The position numbers were made by a program, and so were the translations under genes. A stretch of 64,000 bases of DNA from Oppiella nova (lineage: Eukaryota > Arthropoda > Arachnida > Sarcoptiformes > Oppiidae): assembly GCA_905397405.1 (NCBI GenBank), contig CAJPVJ010000007.1, forward strand, positions 1-64,000, given 5' to 3'. Numbering within the stretch: the stretch's first letter is position 1; each line of letters opens with the position of its first letter. This document shows positions 55,218 through 63,534 of the stretch, piece after piece. The notes beneath the pieces were generated by a model that ran no database searches, was not told the DNA's origin, and saw nothing but the letters and a program-made list of their open reading frames with translations.

Positions 55218-55664
55218 ATGTCTACATATAGTTTTTTAGATGTTCAAGCCACTTTGACAAGTGCAGATGCAACCATTGATGTTGGTTATGGCGCAGCAAT
55301 TGCTGAAGAAGGGATTAGCTTTGCAATGGCCAATGACAAAAACACCATGACCATTGGTGCTGATGGCGAAGGTATGCATTCCCTACATTGTGATAATTCA
55401 GGGCAGGTGACAATCCGTTTGTTAAAAACTTCACCAACGAATGCCAAATTATCTGACTTGTACGATCTACAGAAAGGCAATACAAAAAAATGGGGTAAAA
55501 GTACCATTACTTTTAACCACACAGGTGGTGGTGATAATGGCACAGCTTCAAAATGTGCTTTTAAGAAACGCCCTGATTTACGTTATGCAAAAGATGCAGA
55601 TATTGTGGAATGGGTATTTGATGCAATTAAACTAGAAATTAAACAAGGTGCTTATAGTGAATGA
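55218..55664 (+). CDS. tail tube protein (DUF3277)
   Basis: A 148-residue protein with DUF3277 features (YSFLDVQATLTSADATIDVG, ISFAMANDKNTMTIGADGEG, VEWVFDAIKLEIKQGAYSE). It would form the inner tube inside the sheath. A strong AAGGAAAA site precedes it. Confidence 0.9.
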   Translation: MSTYSFLDVQATLTSADATIDVGYGAAIAEEGISFAMANDKNTMTIGADGEGMHSLHCDNSGQVTIRLLKTSPTNAKLSDLYDLQKGNTKKWGKSTITFNHTGGGDNGTASKCAFKKRPDLRYAKDADIVEWVFDAIKLEIKQGAYSE

Positions 55665-56115
55665 TCTTATTAATGTAGGTGAATACCAGTACCAAGTTGG
55701 CAAACTTAATGCATTGGATCAATTGCATGTATCGCGCCGTATTGCACCTGTAATTCCAACTATTGCACCGCTTCTTGTCAATATTGTGGAAGCGGGTTTA
55801 ACGGATATTAAAGATAGTGAATCTTTTGATATTGATATCCTTAAAACCTTAGCCCCATCTTTCCAACCATTTGCAGAAGCTTTAGCAGAAATGTCGGATG
55901 AGCATACAGACTATGTCATTAGTAAATGTATGTCTGTGGTTCGTCGTAAAACGAATGATGGATATGCAGCTGTATGGCGCAATAAAGCGCCTGCATTTGA
56001 TGATATGGAAATGTCAGAAATTCTTCCGCTTGTTATTGCTGTACTACGGAGCAGTTTGGGAAATTTTATAGCCGGTCTGCGTACGAGTCAGACCGAAGCG
56101 ATGAATCCTCAATAA
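55657..56115 (+). CDS. tail assembly chaperone, short form
   Basis: A 152-residue protein (NDLINVGEYQYQVGKLNALD; ends RTSQTEAMNPQ) between tube and tape-measure genes, the place of tail chaperones. The GTG at 55657 with AAGG upstream overlaps the tube gene's end. It contains a GGGAAAT slip site from which a longer form is made in the -1 frame. Chaperones of this kind coat the tape measure during tail assembly. Confidence 0.8.
   Translation: MNDLINVGEYQYQVGKLNALDQLHVSRRIAPVIPTIAPLLVNIVEAGLTDIKDSESFDIDILKTLAPSFQPFAEALAEMSDEHTDYVISKCMSVVRRKTNDGYAAVWRNKAPAFDDMEMSEILPLVIAVLRSSLGNFIAGLRTSQTEAMNPQ
56058..56064 (+). other. -1 programmed frameshift site of the tail chaperone
   Basis: GGGAAAT is read as G-GGA-AAT in the chaperone frame, the X-XXY-YYZ form; the lambda G/GT site is GGGAAAG. 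The -1 frame is open through the site to a stop at 56286-56288 and encodes INWRSLPEGEDWLLRPVIKG and LADIALMNDALNVL, a conserved tail-chaperone extension without its own start signal. Confidence 0.8.
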
Positions 56116-56288
56116 ATTGGCGAAGTTTACCTGAGGGTGAAGACTGGTTGTTAAGACCAGTCATTAAAGGGATGTGTAAGTATGAATCTCTTAAAGATGG
56201 CACAGTTGATTTAGCGGATATCGCTTTAATGAATGATGCATTAAATGTGCTGGTTGATAATGAATCGCTGGCAAGTGAACAAAAATAA
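56097..56288 (+). CDS. tail assembly chaperone extension (DUF6889-like), -1 frame
   Basis: About 62 codons in the -1 frame relative to the short chaperone, opening before its end and closing at 56288. WRSLPEGEDWLLRPVIKGMC and LADIALMNDALNVLVDNESL fit DUF6889-type chaperone tails. No ribosome-binding site or good start lies before it, so it is expected only as the end of the frameshifted long form, as in many tailed phages. Confidence 0.78.
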   Translation, partial: SDESSINWRSLPEGEDWLLRPVIKGMCKYESLKDGTVDLADIALMNDALNVLVDNESLASEQK

Positions 56289-56331
56289 AGCTGCTCATTG
56301 AGTGGCTTTTTTACTGCCGAAGGATTGAGAA

Positions 56332-58518
56332 ATGAGTAGTACGGTAATTCGTGATTTCTTAGTTGCACTGACATTTAAAACAGATGATACAGGTGCTAAA
56401 AAGTCAAAAGAAGCTTTAGACAGTAATGAAAAATCGGCAAATTTACTTAGTCGTGCTTTGATTGCATTAGCGAGTACAGCGGTATTGGCTGTTGCAAAGA
56501 CTGCTAACGAGCTTGAAAAGTTGTATTACTCAAGTCAACGAATTGGTGCGTCTGCAAACAATATCAGAGCGTATGGCGATGCTATTAGTCAGATGGGTGG
56601 TAGTGCAGAAGGTGCGATTTCATCACTTGAAAGTGTTGCACGTAAACTTCGTGAATCACCCGGCTATGAGGGAATGCTTAAAGGCTTGGGTGTAACGACT
56701 CGCGATCAAAACGGTCAGATGCGTGACCGTGTCGAAGTCATGAAAGATTTGTCTAAAACTTTGCAAGGCATGGAATATTACAAAGCGAATAACTATGCCA
56801 ATGCGCTTGGAATTGATGAATCTACTTTGATGGCGATGCGTGACGGTAAATTTACTTCTGAAATGGAGAAATACCAAAAGTTACGTAAAGACATGGGCTT
56901 AAATGATGAATTAGCGAAGTCAGGTCAAGAGTTTGCATATCAGTGGCGTGATATGACGATGCAGTTAAAAGCTTTGATGGAAGTCATTGTAATGACTGCG
57001 GGTAAAGCTTTAATCCCTGTTCTTAAACTGCTTAATCAATTAATTCAATTTGCGATTCATTGGTTTGGGCAGCTCAATCCACATATCAAAACATTCTTAG
57101 CAGCGGGACTTAAAATCGCAATGCTGACTGTGGTATTTGGTGGTCTATTTTCAGCGATTGGAAAGTTCGCAAAATTATTACCGATGCTTACAGGGCTACT
57201 CAATATTTTCAAAGCCTTGCGTTTAGTCTTTTTGGCATCACCAATTGGTATTGTCTTAGCATTAGCGGCTGCGATTGCTTTACTTTGGGATGACTATCAA
57301 ACATGGAAACGTGGTGGTGAATCACTCATAGATTGGGAGAAGTGGTCGAATGGTATTGACATGGCAATCACTAAAATTCGTGAACTTGGAGGATGGCTTA
57401 AAGACTTAACTAAGCAAGGTATGGATTTAATGTTTGGTGAGGGTTCATACGATGGGACTGTTGATTGGACTTCTCGAAATATTGTTGAGCCAATAATGAA
57501 CGGTACAGCTTTGTCAGCTGTAAGTAATGCCTTCGCCCCATCGGCTCATGCTGAAACAACAGGTGTTAAAGAAAAAATTAGCCAAGCTACAATAGCGGGA
57601 GCAAACATGGTTCTTGATGCTGTGAATGCAGTTAAAGGGGATGTGGATGCTAAGACATACAGCAATTATAAGCCGTTTAAAAATGCAATGAATAAGTTTG
57701 AGGGCGGTAATATCAACGGTTTAAATGATGGTGAAACTTTGGCATTTGCTAACCGTGTTATGTATCGAGAGGATCCATCAGGAAAATTAGATATTGTAAA
57801 TTGGGCAGGATATACAGGAAAGTATCAATTTGGAGCTGAAGCATTGGCTGAAACTGGTTTTATTGATCCAAGCAAAATCCCTAAAGATCGATTTATAAAC
57901 AAATGGGATGACAAAAAGAAAAAAAATATATTTAATCCTGTTGCTCACATGAATTTTTTAGCCAATAAGAATAATTGGTTGAAAGGCGATTGGGAGCAGT
58001 ATAAGAAGAGCAACCAAATGCAAGATGAATCTTTTAGAAAGCTTGTAAATTCAAATTTAAAATATGGAGAAAAGTATATTAAATTAGATAAATCCCAGAA
58101 AATGGGATTTGCAATGGCCGCTCATTTGAAAGGAGCAGGTAACGCACTTAAATGGTATAAAAACGGAAAGGATAGTAAGGATGGTAATGATACTAAAGTT
58201 TCTGATTATGCAAAATTTGGGGAGGGTGCTATGGAATGGGTGCCTAAAGAATCTGATAAATCTCAATCAAATTCAACATTAAATAAGAATACTTTATCAA
58301 AATTTGCTCAAAATGCAGAAGTTCCGAACAACATTAAACCTATTTTCCCTAATTTTTCTAATACTCAGTCATCTAACCGTAATGTGAATATCAATCAAAA
58401 AACCGATATTCACGTTACTGGCATTTCTGATCCAATGCTTGCAGCGCGTAATGTTCGTAATGAACAAGATGCAGTTAATCTGCAAATGACTAGAAATTCA
58501 AAAGGAATATATGGTTAA
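56332..58518 (+). CDS. tail tape measure protein with C-terminal hydrolase-like domain
   Basis: A 728-residue protein. The N-terminal half is helical with hydrophobic stretches (LLSRALIALASTAVLAVAKT; 275-320 region), as in tape measures. Residues about 440-640 look like a lytic-transglycosylase or lysozyme-type domain (MYREDPSGKLDIVNWAGYTG, KYQFGAEALAETGFI), which would open peptidoglycan during ejection. The final 30 residues (NEQDAVNLQMTRNS) are repeated at DNA level downstream. Length sets the tail length. Confidence 0.88.
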   Translation: MSSTVIRDFLVALTFKTDDTGAKKSKEALDSNEKSANLLSRALIALASTAVLAVAKTANELEKLYYSSQRIGASANNIRAYGDAISQMGGSAEGAISSLESVARKLRESPGYEGMLKGLGVTTRDQNGQMRDRVEVMKDLSKTLQGMEYYKANNYANALGIDESTLMAMRDGKFTSEMEKYQKLRKDMGLNDELAKSGQEFAYQWRDMTMQLKALMEVIVMTAGKALIPVLKLLNQLIQFAIHWFGQLNPHIKTFLAAGLKIAMLTVVFGGLFSAIGKFAKLLPMLTGLLNIFKALRLVFLASPIGIVLALAAAIALLWDDYQTWKRGGESLIDWEKWSNGIDMAITKIRELGGWLKDLTKQGMDLMFGEGSYDGTVDWTSRNIVEPIMNGTALSAVSNAFAPSAHAETTGVKEKISQATIAGANMVLDAVNAVKGDVDAKTYSNYKPFKNAMNKFEGGNINGLNDGETLAFANRVMYREDPSGKLDIVNWAGYTGKYQFGAEALAETGFIDPSKIPKDRFINKWDDKKKKNIFNPVAHMNFLANKNNWLKGDWEQYKKSNQMQDESFRKLVNSNLKYGEKYIKLDKSQKMGFAMAAHLKGAGNALKWYKNGKDSKDGNDTKVSDYAKFGEGAMEWVPKESDKSQSNSTLNKNTLSKFAQNAEVPNNIKPIFPNFSNTQSSNRNVNINQKTDIHVTGISDPMLAARNVRNEQDAVNLQMTRNSKGIYG
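58462..58509 (+). repeat. tape-measure 3'-end repeat, copy 1
   Basis: The coding end of the tape measure (EQDAVNLQMTRNSKGI). Copies at 58917-58963 and 59351-59389 bracket two small genes. Confidence 0.85.
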
Positions 58519-58868
58519 TTGTTATCACTTAGTGTTTTTATTCTTTGTTTATTCAACTCAAGTTTACATTGAGTGTCATAAATTGTAGCGTCTGTAGCAA
58601 AGTCAGAACCAGTAGAATTTAAGCCTAATTGATATCGACATTCTGACTCTCGATATTTTAACCAAGTTTGTTGAGAGTCTTTAAAATCATTTTTAGATCG
58701 TTCAGGGAGTGAATCAAAAATACTATTAAGAGTGTTTTTGAGAAGTTTTTGACTGTTATCTAATTCGGTATTAAGGCATTTTGAATATTTTTCACCTTGT
58801 AAATTAGCGCAATCAGCCCACGCCCCAACACTAAACGTACAGCAAGCAATTAGAAGTAGTTTTTTCAT
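58515..58868 (-). CDS. LprI-like (DUF1311) secreted protein
   Basis: A 117-residue protein with a cleavable signal peptide (MKKLLLIACCTFSVGAWA) and a DUF1311/LprI-type domain (NLQGEKYSKCLNTELDNSQK, DSQQTWLKYRESECRYQLG) with paired cysteines. LprI of mycobacteria inhibits lysozyme; most DUF1311 proteins are uncharacterised. It is opposite to the tail genes, overlaps the tape-measure stop, and has a likely own promoter, so it can be made in the lysogen. A cargo gene. Confidence 0.85.
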   Translation of the reverse strand: MKKLLLIACCTFSVGAWADCANLQGEKYSKCLNTELDNSQKLLKNTLNSIFDSLPERSKNDFKDSQQTWLKYRESECRYQLGLNSTGSDFATDATIYDTQCKLELNKQRIKTLSDNN

Positions 58869-58894
58869 TTTGGAATCCTTTTTAGAATGACTCT

Positions 58895-58922
58895 ATGATA
58901 TGTTTTTGTACGAAAAGAGCAA
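58895..58922 (-). promoter_or_regulatory. promoter of the LprI-like gene
   Basis: Minus strand: TTGCTC (58922-58917), 16 bases, TATCAT (58900-58895), with AAGGATT before the start codon. The -35 lies within repeat copy 2. Confidence 0.55.
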
Positions 58923-58963
58923 GATGCTGTGAATTTACAAATGACTCGAAATTCAGTGGGAAT
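58917..58963 (+). repeat. tape-measure 3'-end repeat, copy 2
   Basis: Encodes EQDAVNLQMTRNSVGIF in an open stretch without its gene body. It differs from copy 1 mostly at synonymous positions, so it came from a related but diverged phage. Confidence 0.8.
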
Positions 58964-58969
58964 TTTTAC

Positions 58970-59347
58970 ATGAAAAAACTAATTTTAATTAGCTTGGGAA
59001 TGTTTTTAAGTTGTGTGGCTAATGCAGTTGATTATAAAAACTTACTTACAGGAAAAACTTTGCGTATAGATGGAGCTACATGCGCTGGTATTTCTTTGTC
59101 TAAGAGTTCAGGATTAATGGGTGAACAACCACTATCAAAATGTTCACTTGATCTTCCTGCAAGAGTTAAATGGATAAGTGATGATACTTTTATGTTAGTT
59201 GAAAGTAATCAACCAAATGAGACTAGTCCACCTAGAGTTTTTATTTCAAAAGTTAAATCTTTGAAAGGAAATAAAGTTGTACTTACAGAAATTTGGACAG
59301 GATGGGGAAATCAACCGAATGAAGATATTACTTATACAATATTAAAA
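58970..59347 (+). CDS. small secreted hypothetical protein
   Basis: A 125-residue protein with a signal peptide (MKKLILISLGMFLSCVANA) and a beta-rich mature part with two cysteines (ATCAGIS, SKCSLDL). The ATG at 58970 gives the signal peptide; the longer frame runs back through repeat copy 2. I do not recognise it. Lying between repeat copies 2 and 3, it is a cargo gene, probably acting in the periplasm. Confidence 0.72.
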
Positions 59348-59350
59348 TAA

Positions 59351-59389
59351 GACGTGGTTAATCTGCAAATGACTAGAAATTTAAAAGAA
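59351..59389 (+). repeat. tape-measure 3'-end repeat, copy 3
   Basis: GTTAATCTGCAAATGACTAG and the next bases match copy 1 almost base for base (encoding VNLQMTRN). It directly follows the secreted-protein stop and precedes a terminator. Confidence 0.8.
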
Positions 59390-59416
59390 AAGCACCCTAA
59401 CTAAGGTGCTTTTTTA
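59388..59416 (+). terminator. intrinsic terminator after the cargo genes
   Basis: AAAAGCACC pairs with GGTGCTTTT around an eight-base loop, then T-rich sequence. Confidence 0.88.
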
Positions 59417-59419
59417 AAA

Positions 59420-59587
59420 TCAATGAAAATAAATATTTAAATTTGTGGATATTTTTTGTTCAATCTTCATTGCTTGATCAGACGAATCCTCACAAACTTA
59501 TATACCAATTTCAAAGCTTCCTGTTATTTCAGAAACTAAAAAATCACACTTAATTGAAGTTGCAGGTACGTATACTTTAAAGTTCAT
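59420..59587 (-). pseudogene. possible small minus-strand gene remnant
   Basis: A short minus-strand coding-like stretch starting MNFKVYVPATSIKCDFLVSE in an otherwise AT-rich region. It looks broken (about one break). The call is tentative and no family is recognised. Confidence 0.25.
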
Positions 59588-59928
59588 TGTTGTTTTTATT
59601 AAAATTTATAGATAGGTCGATGATAATACTAAATTTATTGTAATGGAATAGATAGGTGTAGATGTATGTTTATTTACATTTTAGATTTATTTAACATACT
59701 CTTAGTCTGTAAAGAAAATGATGTTTTTTTCAAATCAGAATTTTATAAAGAACTTAAAAAAAGTTAGCATTAAGATTTTTTTAATCGTTTTAAAAAATAT
59801 AAATTTGTTTATGCTATTGTTATCATGAACTTGTAGTTAGATTTGCTTACATATTTTTATAAGCGTCAGATTGTGACGTATTGGGCTGTTACTACTATAA
59901 CTAGTACTTTATAATAATTTGGTAATTT
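59588..59928. other. AT-rich leader of the kinase/HIRAN cassette
   Basis: About 340 bases with no gene, clearly more AT-rich than the tail genes. A promoter for the cassette is expected; TTGTGA around 59873 with TATAAC 19 bases on is the best candidate but weak. Confidence 0.4.
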
Positions 59929-60858
59929 ATGACAGATATTAAGTATTACACGATCCATGATATATCTCATGTAGAGAGAGATTCTTATGAGCAACTTGGG
60001 ACAAAAAGTAAATTCTGGTATTTTGAAAATGAGGATTCTAATAGTATCCTTTTCAAAAGTATTGAGACGAAAGAAAGTTATAGATATGGAGAGGATTGGG
60101 CAGAAAAAGTTTCATGTGAGTTGGCTGAATTAATTGGGCTTCCGCATGCTAATTATGAATTGGCTTTGTATAATTCTAATAGGGGAGTAATTTCTCCAAA
60201 CTTTATTACACAACGTGGTGAGTATTTGACACCAGGAAACTTGTTGCTTCAAGAGTTTATTTCTGGTCAAGATGAAAATCCAAATATCCAATATATTGAT
60301 CATGTACATAAAATTATGATCAATACTATTAAGTTTAAGCCAATTAACTTCAACAGTTACCAAGATATTAAATCCGCAAGTGAGTTTTTTGTAGGTTATC
60401 TGATGTTTGATGTTCTGATTTCTAATCAAGATAGGCATAATGAAAACTGGGGTATGGTAGTATCAACTACTGGAAATCATTTGGCACCAAGTTATGATCA
60501 TGGCGCAAGTCTTGCAAGAAATGAAAGTGATCAAGAAAGAAAAAATCGGCTTGAAACTAACGACAAAGGACGAGAAGTGAAAGTATATGTGAAAAAAGCA
60601 TTATCTCAATTTCATAATCCATTAAATAATAAGCGGATTAAATTGTTAGAAGCTTTTCGCTTATATGGCTTAAAAGAAAAACATGCAGCTAGAGCTTGGC
60701 TTGATCATTTAGAAATCAAAGTTAAGGATGATGTTGTTAGAACTATTATCGATAAAGTTCCTACATCTTTAATGTCTGATATTGCAAAAGATTTCACTTA
60801 CCAACTTGTTCTTTGTAATAAAGCGAATTTATTAAATTTAAGGGACGAGTTTTTATGA
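59929..60858 (+). CDS. HipA-like protein kinase
   Basis: A 309-residue protein with the HipA/CtkA-like kinase layout: Lys43 (ILFKS) and Glu64 (CELAELIG) as ATP-site pair, catalytic loop ISNQDRHNENWG (Asp168, His170, Asn171) and metal motif SYDHGASL (Asp190). The length is shorter than E. coli HipA. HipA-type kinases phosphorylate glutamyl-tRNA synthetase or other targets and cause growth arrest; the target here is unknown. The following gene encodes a HIRAN protein. The pair lies between terminators in the tail operon, so a cargo toxin- or defence-type system is likely. Confidence 0.82.
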   Translation: MTDIKYYTIHDISHVERDSYEQLGTKSKFWYFENEDSNSILFKSIETKESYRYGEDWAEKVSCELAELIGLPHANYELALYNSNRGVISPNFITQRGEYLTPGNLLLQEFISGQDENPNIQYIDHVHKIMINTIKFKPINFNSYQDIKSASEFFVGYLMFDVLISNQDRHNENWGMVVSTTGNHLAPSYDHGASLARNESDQERKNRLETNDKGREVKVYVKKALSQFHNPLNNKRIKLLEAFRLYGLKEKHAARAWLDHLEIKVKDDVVRTIIDKVPTSLMSDIAKDFTYQLVLCNKANLLNLRDEFL

Positions 60859-60883
60859 ATTTTATTGTTGTGAGTTTGTCATT

Positions 60884-61606
60884 ATGAAAAGTGTTTATGT
60901 TATGTGGCAGGATTCGGCATACACCAGAATGTGGCATCCTGTGGCAAAATTAACTCAGCAATCTGATAATTGCTATTTATTTAAGTACACTAAAGGTGCT
61001 AACCATAAGTCTTTTTCTAATTTTCCAAATATGGAAGATAAGAATAAAGAGTATAAATCAGAGACACTATTTACATTCTTTAAGAATCGCTTAATCCCAG
61101 AAAGCAGACCTGAACATGATAGTCTCTTTGAATGGTCTGGTCTGTCTCCGGATAGCAAGGATTATATTCAGTTATTGGCGATTTCTGGTGGTGAAAAAAA
61201 GACAGATCATTTTAGAATTGTAAATATTCCACAGAAAAATGATGGATTTTACAAAACAAAGTTTTTTGTTAGTGGTGTTAATCATTTAAATATTGAAGAA
61301 AAGGGATATCTTGAAAACTTAAATGATGGGGATCGTCTGGATTTTTCATTTGATGATGAAAATATCTATGATGATAATGCAACTCTTTTATTTAAAGAGT
61401 TAAATAAAAAAGTAGGCTTTTTACCTCATTATTTATGTACAGATTTAAAAAAACTATCAAATACTAATCAAAAAAATGACATTAATATTACGATTCTTAA
61501 GTTGAATAATTCTGCACCTTTACAGTACAGAATTTTATGTGAGCTTCAAGCACCATGGAATAATGATTTCCAACCTTTTGATAATGAAGAATTTAAAGAA
61601 ATTTAA
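60884..61606 (+). CDS. HIRAN-domain partner of the HipA-like kinase
   Basis: A 240-residue protein. The N-terminal 75 residues (YVMWQDSAYTRMWHPVAKLT, and later FKNRLIPESRP) resemble the N-terminal subdomain that precedes the kinase in full-length HipA-type proteins. A HIRAN domain spans about 127-190 (FFVSGVNHLN, DGDRLDFSFDDENIYDDNAT, VGFLPHYLC). HIRAN binds DNA ends or damaged DNA in eukaryotic helicases. It starts 25 bases after the kinase gene, so they are co-expressed. It may sense DNA and control the kinase; this is inference. Confidence 0.78.
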   Translation: MKSVYVMWQDSAYTRMWHPVAKLTQQSDNCYLFKYTKGANHKSFSNFPNMEDKNKEYKSETLFTFFKNRLIPESRPEHDSLFEWSGLSPDSKDYIQLLAISGGEKKTDHFRIVNIPQKNDGFYKTKFFVSGVNHLNIEEKGYLENLNDGDRLDFSFDDENIYDDNATLLFKELNKKVGFLPHYLCTDLKKLSNTNQKNDINITILKLNNSAPLQYRILCELQAPWNNDFQPFDNEEFKEI

Positions 61607-61620
61607 TTTAGATTTTATTA

Positions 61621-61643
61621 AAACCTCCTTCGGGAGGTTTTTT
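61621..61643 (+). terminator. intrinsic terminator after the kinase/HIRAN cassette
   Basis: AAACCTCC-TTCG-GGAGGTTT with a T-rich tail. It closes the cassette before the baseplate genes. Confidence 0.9.
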
Positions 61644-61660
61644 ATTACCTGGAGAAAAGT

Positions 61661-62290
61661 ATGGCACTACCATCAATTGTCCAATCTGCACTCACTCAAG
61701 CAAGCCAATATAACAGTGAAATTCAAACAACAGGTTCGCTTTTGTTTGCAAAGAAACGCACGATCATGGGCTTATTTGCTGATGTAACGATTGAAGAACA
61801 ACATAGTGATGAACTCAATATTACTGAGCATCCAGTAGAAATAGGCTCACCAATTTCAGATCACGCTTATATGAATCCACCAGAAGTGACTATTAAATTA
61901 GGTTGGTCTGAAAGTGCGGGGCGTTTAAATGGTTTGCTTGGGAATAGTTTTATTGCTGGTACTCCGTCACTTATTGGAGTTTACGAAGCTTTACAAGCAT
62001 TGCAAAGAAAAGCAATTCGATTAGTTATCATGACAGGTAAGCGACTTTACACAGACATGCTAATCAAGTCGCTAAAAGTAACTACAGACTTAGAATCTGA
62101 AAATGCCTTGTTAGTTACGATGACTTTAAAAAAGGTCATCATCACAAATACCTTAGAAACTAATCTAATGATTGAGCAGCAGAAAGAACCGGAAAAAACA
62201 GCACCTTTGCATGATGCAGGTACTGTGCAACCAAAGCTTAAGAAAGATGAATCATTTTTAAATAAAATAAGGGATGTATGGGTGGCATAA
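61661..62290 (+). CDS. baseplate/tail protein following the tape measure
   Basis: A 209-residue protein (SALTQASQYNSEIQTTGSLL, DELNITEHPVEIGSPISDHA, KSLKVTTDLESENALLVTMT), the pattern of baseplate components next to tape-measure genes in small contractile phages, perhaps equivalent to the Dit-like ring. GGAGAAAAG precedes the ATG. Confidence 0.78.
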   Translation: MALPSIVQSALTQASQYNSEIQTTGSLLFAKKRTIMGLFADVTIEEQHSDELNITEHPVEIGSPISDHAYMNPPEVTIKLGWSESAGRLNGLLGNSFIAGTPSLIGVYEALQALQRKAIRLVIMTGKRLYTDMLIKSLKVTTDLESENALLVTMTLKKVIITNTLETNLMIEQQKEPEKTAPLHDAGTVQPKLKKDESFLNKIRDVWVA

Positions 62291-62587
62291 ATGACAACAT
62301 TCGAAATTGATTTAAAGAACGGCTCTCAAAAATTTTATACAGTATTGAATAGTACAAATTATCAATTTCGATTGATTTGGCGAGATCCTGTAGGTTGGTT
62401 TTTAGATATCTCTGATGTTGATTTAAATCCCTTGATAAGTGGGATTGCTTTTGTGACAGGTGTAAATCTTCTCAAGCAATATCAACACATAATCAAGGGA
62501 GAGCTTTGGGTTTATAACGACGGTTTAGAAAATCCTGATTATAAAAGTGTAGGAGATACGCTTAAACTTTATTGGGTGGAGTTATGA
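62291..62587 (+). CDS. baseplate plug protein
   Basis: A 98-residue protein (FRLIWRDPVGWFLDISDVDL, NPLISGIAFVTGVNLLKQYQ, LKLYWVEL) that fits the small baseplate plug family of Pam3-like tails. It abuts its neighbours directly. Confidence 0.8.
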   Translation: MTTFEIDLKNGSQKFYTVLNSTNYQFRLIWRDPVGWFLDISDVDLNPLISGIAFVTGVNLLKQYQHIIKGELWVYNDGLENPDYKSVGDTLKLYWVEL

Positions 62588-63534
62588 GTGAGAATTGGAA
62601 TCGTGCTTGTCAACTTATTGTTGGTTTGGAAAAAGGTAGTTCGGAAGCATTAGATTTTTCTAATATGCGTATAGCTTTTGAAGTAAGGCAGGCTTTAGAT
62701 GCTCAGCCTGCAATCACAGAAGTTCTAATTTACAACCTCTCTACCGAGACAATGAATAAGTTCAAGGGTGAAGGCCAAGATATTGCATTATATGCAGGCT
62801 ATGAAGGAAATTTGGGTTTAATTTTCCAAGGGCAGGTTTTCCAGTTTCGCCGTGGCCGTGAATCACCAACAGATACTTATTTATGTATTGTTGCTCAAAA
62901 TGCAGATGTTCACCATAACTTTGCTGTTCTTAAGGGAACACTTGCTGCTGGAAGAGATCTTGAACATGAAAAACAGGCAATTTTTGAATCATTTAAAGCC
63001 AATGGAGCTCAGTGTGGTTACTTAGCACCTGCTGTCAATGAAGCAAAAGCACCTCGTGGAAAAACCTACTGTGGTGCTACTGTAGATTATATGAAAGAGT
63101 ATGCCGACAATAATAATCAAGACTTAGCATATGACAGCAATGGAGCGATTACGCTTATTAACCGAAAGCAACCACCCGCTGCAAAAGCTTATGTACTCAG
63201 TACAGCGAATGGATTAACAGGTATGCCTCAACTTACTGCAAGTGGGTTATCCGCTGAATGTCTTTTGAATCCAAAGATAAAAGTTGGAGATCAAATCCAA
63301 ATAAAGGAAAGTTTAGTTCAAACTCAAAACTATGATACTGGTTACGGTCAGCAAGAAGTTGATAAGGACTTTAAACAAGCATTTGGTGCTGATGGATACT
63401 ACAAGGTAGTTGGGGTATCTCATGCAGGCGACACACGTGGTGATATATGGCAAACAAGCATTGTTGCTTTAGGTGTTGGTGCAACTCAAGCCGTAACAGG
63501 CGTTGCAATTCATGGAGTACAGAATGCCGTATGA
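62584..63534 (+). CDS. baseplate hub protein
   Basis: A 316-residue protein with the hub pattern (NWNRACQLIVGLEKGSSEAL, FEVRQALDAQPAITEVLIYN, GNLGLIFQGQVFQFRRG, and a C-terminal YYKVVGVSHAGDTRGDIWQT). It should sit at the tube tip and hold the spike. The ATG at 62584 overlaps the plug gene's stop; the longer frame is rejected. Confidence 0.85.
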   Translation: MSENWNRACQLIVGLEKGSSEALDFSNMRIAFEVRQALDAQPAITEVLIYNLSTETMNKFKGEGQDIALYAGYEGNLGLIFQGQVFQFRRGRESPTDTYLCIVAQNADVHHNFAVLKGTLAAGRDLEHEKQAIFESFKANGAQCGYLAPAVNEAKAPRGKTYCGATVDYMKEYADNNNQDLAYDSNGAITLINRKQPPAAKAYVLSTANGLTGMPQLTASGLSAECLLNPKIKVGDQIQIKESLVQTQNYDTGYGQQEVDKDFKQAFGADGYYKVVGVSHAGDTRGDIWQTSIVALGVGATQAVTGVAIHGVQNAV

